Below, one piece after another: positions 7,527 through 13,833 of a stretch of 20,561 nt of DNA. Each line of letters opens with the position of its first letter. Within the stretch, counting starts at the first letter, position 1. This DNA is from Gammaproteobacteria bacterium. GTDB taxonomy: Bacteria; Pseudomonadota; Gammaproteobacteria; JAABTG01. Location of the stretch: assembly GCA_030066245.1 (NCBI GenBank), contig JASJBY010000030.1, positions 1 through 20,561 on the forward strand. The letters run 5' to 3'. A program made the position numbers and the translations under genes. The notes under the pieces were generated by a model. That model did not search any database. It saw nothing but the letters and a program-made list of their open reading frames with translations, and was not told the origin of the DNA.

Positions 7527-8543
7527 TCAGCTCTTCGGTTTTTCGTGATGGCCGCCGAACTGGAAGCGCATGGCGGACAGGATCTTATCGGCGAAGTCGG
7601 CTTCACCTCTGGAGGTGAAGCGGTTGTAGAGAGCCGTGGTAAGCAGCGGCGCCGGCGCACCCGACTCGATGGCAGCGATGCTGGTCCACCGTCCCTCGCC
7701 CGAGTCTGAGACACGACCTGAGAAGTCGGCAAGGTCCGGATCTGCCCGCAGGGCGTTTGCGGTCAGATCCAGCAGCCACGAAGCCACGACGCTTCCGCGT
7801 CGCCAGACCTCTGCCACCTCCGCCACATCAATGTCATATTGAAACTCCCTGGGGTTGCGCAGCGGCGTGGTTTCGGCATCCACCTCGTGGTCCGCCTTGC
7901 CCACGTTCGCGTGGCGCAGGATGTTGAGGCCCTCGGCGTAAGCGGCCATCAGGCCGTACTCGATGCCGTTGTGCACCATCTTCACGAAGTGACCTGCCCC
8001 GTGGGCGCCACAGTGCAGGTAGCCTCGCTCGGAGGCGCTGGGGTTGCCCGAGCGTCCGGCCGTGCGGTCTATCTGGCCGATGCCGGGAGCGAGGGACTCA
8101 AAAATGGGGTCGAGATGCCTGACGGTTTCGGTCTCGCCGCCTATCATCAGACAATAGCCGCGTTCCAGCCCGAACACACCGCCGCTGGTGCCCACGTCCA
8201 CGTAGTGCATTTGTTTTGGCCGCAGTTTCTCGGCGCGGGCAATGTCGTCTTTGTAATACGAGTTGCCACCGTCGATGATGATGTCATCGGCTTCCAGCAA
8301 CTCGGTCAGGGCGTCGACGGTTTGATCGACCACGGCCGCGGGCACCATGATCCAAGCGGCACGCGGTTTGGTGAGCTTGGTGACGAACTCGTTCAGGTCC
8401 CTGGCGCCGACGGCTCCCTCCTTTTCCATCTCCGCCACAGCGTCGGCGTTCATGTCGAAGACCACGCACTCGTGTCCGCTACGCTGGAGTCTGCGCACCA
8501 TATTGGCGCCCATGCGTCCCAATCCAATCATGCCTAGCTGCAT
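7527..8543 (-). CDS. gnd: 6-phosphogluconate dehydrogenase, decarboxylating, short (GntZ/YqeC-like) type
   Basis: Oxidatively decarboxylates 6-phosphogluconate to ribulose-5-phosphate. At 338 aa it belongs to the short form, not the approx. 470-aa E. coli Gnd form. GLGRMG at 7-12 is the nucleotide-binding loop. The second strand ends in VVFD with Asp30, the position where an acidic residue usually favours NAD+ over NADP+. Substrate and catalytic motifs are GTSGG at 118-122 and GHFVKMVHNGIEYG at 184-197, with Lys188 and Asn192. A GGAG lies eight bases before the ATG at 8543. It leads the gnd-zwf-pgl run; 142 bp separate it from the upstream helical protein gene, so a promoter may lie there. 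The cofactor preference is inferred from one residue. Confidence 0.94.
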   Translation of the reverse strand: MQLGMIGLGRMGANMVRRLQRSGHECVVFDMNADAVAEMEKEGAVGARDLNEFVTKLTKPRAAWIMVPAAVVDQTVDALTELLEADDIIIDGGNSYYKDDIARAEKLRPKQMHYVDVGTSGGVFGLERGYCLMIGGETETVRHLDPIFESLAPGIGQIDRTAGRSGNPSASERGYLHCGAHGAGHFVKMVHNGIEYGLMAAYAEGLNILRHANVGKADHEVDAETTPLRNPREFQYDIDVAEVAEVWRRGSVVASWLLDLTANALRADPDLADFSGRVSDSGEGRWTSIAAIESGAPAPLLTTALYNRFTSRGEADFADKILSAMRFQFGGHHEKPKS

Positions 8544-8685
8544 AGCCGTTTCTCCAAGTCGTCTTGTTACTGCTGTTCAGCAACTTTTCGGTAAGCGGGC
8601 TTCTCCTCCCATCGAGCAAGGCCTGCGACCCGCCGCCGACCGCGGTTGAGTTCGGCACCGGCGGACTGCGAGCGGCATCCTGTGC

Positions 8686-9147
8686 TCAAAGGTCCGCAAA
8701 CATCTGAAAGTTGCGCGCCAGCTTCTCCTTCCCTTTCTGCTGTTCCTGGAGCAGGTTCTGGAACACGGCGCGCACTGCATCCGTCTCTGCGGCCGCGGCG
8801 ATGTCCTTGTACAGGGTTCCGAAATGATCGCTGATCTCCATGGTGACACGCATGAGGTCATCCGCCGTCATGTCCGGTCGCATGTCCGAGTCCAGCAGGC
8901 GTTGGATGGGGGCATCATCGCTGGTGTATTGGAACCAGGTATCCAGCACGCGATCGGGCGTCTTCTCTGTGAACACTGTCACGGCGTCGGCCAGCTGCGC
9001 CTCCCTCTCGCTCACGTAATCCAACAACAGCTTGAGGCGTTTCGCGTCCGTCTCGCTGGAGATCTGGTCACACCTGGCGCTGATTGCCCGGTGGAAGTTG
9101 CCGACGTGCGCCAGCACGTCCCGTGTCTTCTTGAAGCGCATTGGCAT
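8686..9147 (-). CDS. Uncharacterised all-helical protein, 153 aa
   Basis: I do not recognise this family. The sequence has no signal peptide or membrane segment and reads as four or five amphipathic helices, for example residues 5-30, 32-62, 65-75, 93-120 and 122-150, rich in Glu, Asp, Lys and Gln. A helical bundle, possibly ferritin-like in shape, is plausible, but the paired ExxH metal motifs of rubrerythrins are not evident. The start at 9147 has GGGAG five bases upstream. It is preceded by a CBS-domain gene (76 bp gap) and followed by gnd, all on the same strand, so it may act with the CBS protein or the carbon module. Function is unknown. Confidence 0.8.
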   Translation of the reverse strand: MPMRFKKTRDVLAHVGNFHRAISARCDQISSETDAKRLKLLLDYVSEREAQLADAVTVFTEKTPDRVLDTWFQYTSDDAPIQRLLDSDMRPDMTADDLMRVTMEISDHFGTLYKDIAAAAETDAVRAVFQNLLQEQQKGKEKLARNFQMFADL

Positions 9148-9223
9148 GGATCTCCCGGGTCTGTTGCTGTCCTAAGGGTCCCTTCCCGCCGTCTGGTGTC
9201 GCGGAGAGACCGGTGGTGAGTGT

Positions 9224-9631
9224 TCAGCCGGTCTCCTGGCGCAGTTGTTCCAGCGCCAGCAGAATCTGACGACGGCTGATTTGGCCGACGAGCCGATTCT
9301 CCTGCATGACCGGGAAATGTTTGTATTCCCGTTGTGTGAACAGCTTCGCCACGTCCGCGATACTTGCGCTGGCCTCGACCGTTTCCACCTCCCTGTGCAT
9401 GAACTCTGACACCCGGCCGCCCCAGTGCTCGTGGTAGCTTGCGCTCAGGGCGGCGGGGAGGCAGTCCTTCTCGGAGAGTATGCCTATCAGGTTGCCCAGG
9501 TTGTCGAGAACCGGCCCCCCGGGCGCCTCCTTTTCCAGAAGCAGGTGCAGGGCCTGCAACACGTCCATGTCCGGGGTGAACTTCACCACGACCCCGGACA
9601 TGTAGTCTTTCACGGCATCGGGTCTTGCCAT
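9224..9631 (-). CDS. CBS-domain pair protein, 135 aa
   Basis: A stand-alone Bateman module: CBS1 about 9-62 (VKDYMSGVVVKFTPDMDV, then GILSEKDCL) and CBS2 about 74-127 (VSEFMHREVETVEASASI, then KHFPVMQENRLVGQISRRQIL). Such pairs usually bind adenine nucleotides and regulate a partner. The ATG at 9631 is chosen because AGGAG lies five bases upstream; the frame is open 23 codons further but overlaps the preceding gene. The stop codon of the nqrM-like gene is only 11 bases upstream and the Shine-Dalgarno lies in that gap, which indicates translational coupling. The ligand and the partner are not visible from sequence. Confidence 0.92.
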   Translation of the reverse strand: MARPDAVKDYMSGVVVKFTPDMDVLQALHLLLEKEAPGGPVLDNLGNLIGILSEKDCLPAALSASYHEHWGGRVSEFMHREVETVEASASIADVAKLFTQREYKHFPVMQENRLVGQISRRQILLALEQLRQETG

Positions 9632-9642
9632 CGTTGCTCCTG

Positions 9643-9921
9643 TCAGGTGCTCCTGGCACCTGTTCTGTCGGGCGCTGGTGCAGTCCCGTGACGGCCACAT
9701 CTCCGTCGATCATTCGCTGCGGTGACTTTCGCTCCGCGGCGACACATTGCACCCTGGTCGCCGCGCTGGTGGCGGCACCTGCCCCCGCAGTCGGATTCGA
9801 TACCCGGGATGTTGCTCAGTCCGCCACAACTGCCCTGGATGCGGCGGCCACTGACGATCACGCCCAGACTCATGAGCAGAACGGCGAGAGAGAAGACCAG
9901 GATGGCGATGAAGATGGTCAT
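9643..9921 (-). CDS. nqrM: NqrM-like small membrane protein with cysteine cluster
   Basis: NqrM is a one-helix membrane protein needed for maturation of the Na+-translocating NADH:quinone reductase, probably by delivering iron. Here a single membrane segment covers about 3-24. It is followed by the family-typical GSCGGL at 30-35 and further cysteines at 45 (SDCGG), 49 (RC) and 60 (AMC), giving the usual four-cysteine set. The 92-aa length includes a basic tail of about 30 residues beyond the last of these cysteines, with one more Cys; I cannot say whether it is functional. Its ATG overlaps the apbE stop (ATGA at 9921-9918), and its stop is 11 bases before the CBS gene. ApbE flavinylates Nqr subunits, so the pairing makes functional sense. 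No nqrA-F gene is in the window. Confidence 0.8.
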   Translation of the reverse strand: MTIFIAILVFSLAVLLMSLGVIVSGRRIQGSCGGLSNIPGIESDCGGRCRHQRGDQGAMCRRGAKVTAANDRRRCGRHGTAPAPDRTGARST

Positions 9922-11021
9922 GAGCTATCTCCGTCGCCATAGCGCGCGAAGGCCGGACTGGCTCTGCTGACAAAGCCGTCTTCCGTCCTGACGATGAAAA
10001 CCGCTGCCAGCGCCTCGCGTTCGGCGAGCGCATAACCCGCGTCGGGCCCCATTACCATGAGCCCGGTCGCCATGGCGTCGGCGTGCATGGCCGACGGGCT
10101 CAGCACCGTCACTGAAGCCAGGGTGTGATTCACCGGCCGACCGGTTCTCGGGTCAATGGTGTGGGAGTATCTTCGCCCGTCCTGCTCGAAATAGTTCCGG
10201 TAGTCGCCCGAGGTCGCTACGCTGACCTCATGAACTGCAATGACCTGTTGCACGGCCCGAATGCCAGTATGGGGCTTCTCGATGGCAATCTGCCACGGAA
10301 TGCCCCGCTTGTTGTGTCCCCGCCCTCGCACTTCCCCGCCAACCTCGACCAGATAATTCAGAATACCCTGCCTCTCCAGGAGCTCAGCAGCCTGGTCCAC
10401 GGCATAGCCCTTGGCGATGGCCGAGAGATCAACATACAGGTCCGGGACATCCTTCTTCAGGCCGGCGGGCGCATTCTTCACATGGAGCCGGCGATACCCG
10501 ATTCTCTGCTTTGCGCGTTCGACGGCTTCGTCCGACGGCGTCTGATCCCGGCTGACCTCGGGACCGAAGCCCCACAGGTTGACCAGGGGGCCAACGGTTA
10601 TGTCGAAGGCACCGCCGGTCAGCTCACTCACGCTCTGGGCGTGCTGCACCACGCTGACCAGCTCGGAGGAGGCGTCGAGCCACTTGGTTTCACGACTGGC
10701 GTTGAAGCGGGAGAGCTCCGAGTTTTCCAGATACGTGGACATACGGCTGTTGACAGCACCCAGGACTGCTGCGACCTGTTGCTGCAAGCGGTCCATGTCG
10801 ATATCACGCGGCTGATCCACCACCTGGACGCTGTAGGTGGTGCCCATGGTATTGCCGCCGAACTCGGCCAGAGTCGGCCCGGACTCGCAGGCCGCGAGAG
10901 TCAGGGAGGCGACGAAAACGCCTAGATAGCTGATCCGAAATACGCTACGGGCAGACCTGGTCGGGGTGTTGGCGTAGCGGCGTAGATGGCGAGCGGCGCA
11001 GGGAGAGCTTAAGCTCGACAT
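9918..11021 (-). CDS. apbE: FAD:protein FMN transferase, lipoprotein
   Basis: Attaches FMN covalently to threonine in target flavoproteins such as NqrB, NqrC and RnfG, on the periplasmic side. It is 367 aa from the ATG at 11021. The N-terminus has an arginine-rich region, a hydrophobic stretch and the lipobox LAAC with Cys45, so it is a predicted lipoprotein. Family motifs are MGTTYS at 59-64, GAFDITVGPLVNLWGFG at 137-153, LSAIAKGYAVD at 199-209, VEVGGE at 225-230, TSGDYRNYF at 270-278, HTIDPRTG at 287-294 and DAMATG at 315-320 (metal-site Asp315 and Thr319). An upstream GTG at 11090 is possible but would give an unusually long leader; GAGAAG precedes the ATG. It is the first gene of the leftward run and overlaps nqrM by four bases. 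Confidence 0.95.
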   Translation of the reverse strand: MSSLSSPCAARHLRRYANTPTRSARSVFRISYLGVFVASLTLAACESGPTLAEFGGNTMGTTYSVQVVDQPRDIDMDRLQQQVAAVLGAVNSRMSTYLENSELSRFNASRETKWLDASSELVSVVQHAQSVSELTGGAFDITVGPLVNLWGFGPEVSRDQTPSDEAVERAKQRIGYRRLHVKNAPAGLKKDVPDLYVDLSAIAKGYAVDQAAELLERQGILNYLVEVGGEVRGRGHNKRGIPWQIAIEKPHTGIRAVQQVIAVHEVSVATSGDYRNYFEQDGRRYSHTIDPRTGRPVNHTLASVTVLSPSAMHADAMATGLMVMGPDAGYALAEREALAAVFIVRTEDGFVSRASPAFARYGDGDSS

Positions 11022-11266
11022 CTCCGCTTCTCGCCAGGCCAGGAAGGCCTGGTGAGATTTAGCGGAGCCAATGCCCCGGCCGGGTCCCACACCAACTGTA
11101 TCGCCGTTTGTGATCGATATTTCGGAACAGCTATCTAATCAGGGAACAGGCATTAATCCCGCTTGAGCGCAGTACGATACCACACTTCTGGCGTGACTAC
11201 GGCACTGCACAGGACGTTCCGAGGGTGGATAGTTGAGTCTCTTGAAACCATTGGAAAAGGAGATGC
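11022..11266. promoter_or_regulatory. Divergent intergenic region between apbE and the secreted protein gene
   Basis: About 245 bases separate two divergently transcribed genes, so promoters for both should lie here. I could not identify a -35/-10 pair with proper spacing for either direction. A TTGAGC at 11163-11168 with TACGAT close after it is too tightly spaced to accept. Confidence 0.35.
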
Positions 11267-11677
11267 ATGATGAAACTCACGACGTACTCTGTCTCTCTGG
11301 TAGCCGCGGTTCTGGTCGGCTTCACCGGTCTCGTCCAGGCGGACTCCAAGTGCTCCAACGTCAACATCCAGATCACCAACGAATACCGGGATCCGGTCAA
11401 GAAAGCCAAAGTCGACATCAAAGTCGTCGACTTCGAGTACTGGGACAAGGAGGACGATAAGTGGCGGGACGAGGCCACCAGGAACAAGCGCATTCACCCG
11501 GGTCAGACCGAAACCTGGAACAAGAACCTGGGTAAAGTGGGCGGCCAGACGGGTACCAAACTCAAGGTGCACTACAGATACCGTCAGGCGGGCTCTCGCT
11601 GGAGCGCGAAGCACACCAAAGTCTCGAGCCCGTTCAAGTGCGTTGACGGCACTGCCGTGGCGGTTGTCGTGAAATAG
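11267..11677 (+). CDS. Small secreted basic protein, 136 aa, family not recognised
   Basis: A Sec signal peptide covers about 1-25 (hydrophobic core SLVAAVLVGFTGL, cleavage after VQA). The mature part is about 111 residues, Lys/Arg-rich with several Trp and Tyr, and alternates in a way that suggests a beta-sandwich. It has two cysteines, Cys29 and Cys125, that could form a disulfide joining its ends. Two ATG codons are adjacent (11267 and 11270); AAAAGGAG lies a few bases upstream, a strong Shine-Dalgarno. It stands alone, divergent from apbE, with a gene-poor stretch downstream. I cannot assign a function; the periplasm or cell surface is the likely location. Confidence 0.8.
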   Translation: MMKLTTYSVSLVAAVLVGFTGLVQADSKCSNVNIQITNEYRDPVKKAKVDIKVVDFEYWDKEDDKWRDEATRNKRIHPGQTETWNKNLGKVGGQTGTKLKVHYRYRQAGSRWSAKHTKVSSPFKCVDGTAVAVVVK

Positions 11678-11840
11678 TACGGGCATACGGGGGCGGTGCT
11701 GTTTCCCACTTGACCGGTAAATAGCTCCGCACCCCGTCTGCGACGGCAGCCATGCCGGGGACGCCGAACGCAGCAAGGATGACGGACGCCCTTACAAGGT
11801 CAGCGCCGCCGATCTGAATGGTCGTTGTTTCAGTAGTCAT
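11634..11840 (-). CDS. Doubtful 68-aa open frame with a good Shine-Dalgarno
   Basis: The ATG at 11840 is preceded by GGAGGAG two bases away, which is the main reason to list it. The product begins MTTETTTIQIGG, has a mildly hydrophobic middle and a proline/arginine-rich end, and matches nothing I know. Its 3' end overlaps the last 44 bases of the secreted protein gene on the other strand. It may be a real small gene, a truncated one or chance. Confidence 0.25.
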   Translation of the reverse strand: MTTETTTIQIGGADLVRASVILAAFGVPGMAAVADGVRSYLPVKWETAPPPYARTISRQPPRQCRQRT

Positions 11841-12891
11841 GACTCCTCCAGTGCTATGGGACTGCAGCTACGCTGCCCTCTATGCCAGGCCGCGACTTCA
11901 ATAGCTCCGACGGCCCAATTGCTTGTTTCTCGAAACGTCACCGTTTTCGCTATCACCCGAATGACCGGGCTGAAGGACTGCGGCGACAGTGCCCAGCTCT
12001 AAGGTCACGGTGGTAACCACGGCCGCACTATTGAGCAGCCTGAGCTGTCGCCGAGTGTAGAACGAGGCGGTCCCATCCACCGTGAAGTAGGCATATCGAC
12101 CGCAGTGGAATATTCCCGCGATGGCAGAAGGGAGCGCTTGTACGTTAGCCTTCACGGCAAAAACGTGGTTTGGTTTCGACGGTGGTTGATTTTGTTTTCG
12201 GTCAGAGTTTGCGTGGGAATCGCGCGCGGTACCTGGCAGCGGCGTTGGCCGATGCAACACTGTTGTCTGCGCCGCAGCATGGACTTCCTGTCGACCAGTT
12301 TTGACACCTGTCGTAGACGAGGCTCGAGAATCGATCTCTCGTTAGGTTGTTCCGTCGGCTACGAGCCGGTGGGATCTGATTGCATGATCTGGAGGGCCGT
12401 TATAGGAGCGGTGTGCATGCGGATTTGACGTCTCCCGAGGCGGACTTTCACGATAAGGCGCCAATCCTCGACAGCCGGCAGAAGAAAGGGTCGGCACGTC
12501 TTGTGTGCCGTCGCCGTCCCCTTGTCGGCGGCATCAAGATCGCCGGGGCGATCGCGGCCAACGGTAGCGCGGGCGGCGAAGCGTGGCCGGTGAGCCATCG
12601 TTGCTGCAGAAACGCAGACTCATCACAGTCCCTCCTACCCTGCAAGAGACTATTCGTGGTTGCCCGGGGACGGCGCGATGGTCCGTGAATGAACTGCTCG
12701 CCGCGCTGCCAGCGCGCCGCGCCGGGCGGAGCCGGTCGGCGTTACCATCCGCGCCGCGCCCGGTCCGGTGCGCACGAGAGCGTGCCCGATTCAAACCCTG
12801 ATTAATGGGTCATTTGCAACACCGAGTTGAGACGAGCGGGCATCTGTGCTGCCGTCCGTTTCCGAGAACTAAAGTCAAGAGGAGAGCTTTA
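11678..12891. other. Gene-poor 1.2-kb stretch
   Basis: Apart from the doubtful small frame at 11634-11840, I see no gene here. Open frames on both strands (for example 11898-12260 minus and 12105-12428 plus) lack Shine-Dalgarno sites and have compositions typical of chance frames, rich in Arg, Cys and Trp. I see no tRNA, no rRNA and no array. Part of it (about 12520-12790) is very GC-rich. It could be decayed coding sequence joined to the broken OmpA gene that follows. Confidence 0.45.
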
Positions 12892-13444
12892 ATGCCAATA
12901 CCCAAGCGTATTCTACCTTACCCGTTGATAGGACTCGCCTGCTCCGCTCTGCTCGTGGGGGGCGTCGCCCAGGCCGAACGGGAGCGTGCGCCGGGCTATG
13001 TGACCGATCTCGAACGACACGGCAGAGGGCCGCGCCAAGAACAGGCGGGTGGAAGTGATCGTGTTTGGTGAAGTACGTTACCTGGACGTCATGCAGTTCC
13101 CCAGCGTGGCCCTGTTCCCGCCCCGCAGCAGTGAGCTAACGGCGGGTGGGAGAAAGCTTCTGGATGAGAACATCGCCAAAGGCGAGGCATCGCTGACCCG
13201 GGCCGTCTACGTGGAGGTGATCGGGCACACGGACGATGTGGGCGACGCCAAGGCCAATCAGAAGCTTTCCGAGGAACGAGCCAGAACCGTCAGGGGCAAG
13301 CTGGTGAAAGCTCGCGTCCACCCTAACGAGATTGTTGCCGTAGGCCTCGGTTCCAGCCAGCCCATTGCCAGCAACCAGACCGAGGAAGGCCGGGAGCAGA
13401 ACCGGCGGGTCGAAGTGATGGTGCTCGGCCGTTTAAGGCAATAG
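12892..13444 (+). pseudogene. OmpA-family protein gene, internally deleted and frameshifted
   Basis: The ATG at 12892 has AGAGGAG nine bases upstream and starts a good signal peptide (about 28 residues ending GVAQA), then ERERAPGYVTD. This frame stops at 13071. One frame over, from about 13004, the DNA encodes SNDTAEGRAKNRRVEVIV, which is the recognisable tail of an OmpA C-terminal domain. It then runs into a complete second OmpA domain (about 13094-13444) with GHTDDVGDAKANQKLSEERA and a GREQNRRVEV end. So the leader is joined near 13004-13012 to the last few residues of a first OmpA domain, with the body of that domain missing and the frame changed by one. Normal translation would give only a 59-aa peptide. 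A GTG at 13049 could start the second part but has no good ribosome site. OmpA-like domains bind peptidoglycan in the periplasm. Confidence 0.8.
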
Positions 13445-13833
13445 CCGACAATTACTCCCCGCTGCTGGGTTCGGGGGTGCCCGGGGAAGAACCCCTGGCG
13501 CCTCCAGTCCCGTATCCTGCCCCGGACCAGGGTTCTGTCCGCCGTCCTGCCGCGCCGGTCCTCCCGAAATCAGGCTCGCATCGACTGTGTCGGAGAATCC
13601 TACCGCTCCGGTGTCTGGCGTCTCGATTTCGGCCTGTTCCCAGTCCCGGCGCGGCAACGCAAGAACGCCCGAGCAAATGGTTCGACCATAATGTTTCTAG
13701 CGGTCGTCTGTATGCAGTGGCATGCAGACCCGGTCGGGGCTTTCAAGCGCCGATTCGCTACAAAGCCTGGCCTTGGCGGTAATTAATCAAGAAATGACCG
13801 ATACTTAGGTCATCGCCGACGAGGCTTGAAACG
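13445..13833. other. Intergenic stretch with hairpins before the helicase gene
   Basis: No gene is supported in these 389 bases. A stem GGGTTC (13467-13472) with GAACCC (13489-13494) lies just after the OmpA remnant, without a T-run. A second hairpin, GTCTGTATGC (13706-13715) with GCATGCAGAC (13720-13729), has a ten-base stem with one wobble and an AGTG loop. The last part is AT-rich (near 13781-13791) and leads to the dyad before the helicase. Confidence 0.45.
13794..13813. promoter_or_regulatory. Dyad ATGACC-N8-GGTCAT just upstream of the helicase start
   Basis: ATGACCGATACTTAGGTCAT has perfect six-base arms around an eight-base spacer and ends 20 bases before the helicase ATG. The spacer contains GATACT, four of six matches to a -10 box, but I find no well-spaced -35. 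It could be an operator over the promoter or a leader hairpin. Confidence 0.35.

Noticed and set aside
7499..7732. N-terminal extension of zwf by 78 codons
   Set aside because: It overlaps the gnd coding sequence, is low-complexity, and the internal ATG at 7498 has a proper Shine-Dalgarno and matches the family start.
7839..8537. 232-codon plus-strand open frame opposite gnd
   Set aside because: Antisense shadow of a conserved enzyme gene.
8686..9147. Calling the helical protein a ferritin or rubrerythrin
   Set aside because: The helical pattern is suggestive, but the paired glutamate/histidine metal-binding motifs cannot be seen.
10125..10925. 266-codon plus-strand open frame opposite apbE
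   Set aside because: Antisense to all the conserved ApbE motifs; composition not protein-like.
11898..12260. 120-codon minus-strand open frame in the gene-poor tract
   Set aside because: No Shine-Dalgarno, no recognisable domain and an odd composition; not enough to call a gene.
13049..13444. Separate gene starting at the GTG at 13049
   Set aside because: No ribosome site, and the in-frame sequence just upstream is the tail of an OmpA domain, so it is better read as part of a broken longer gene.
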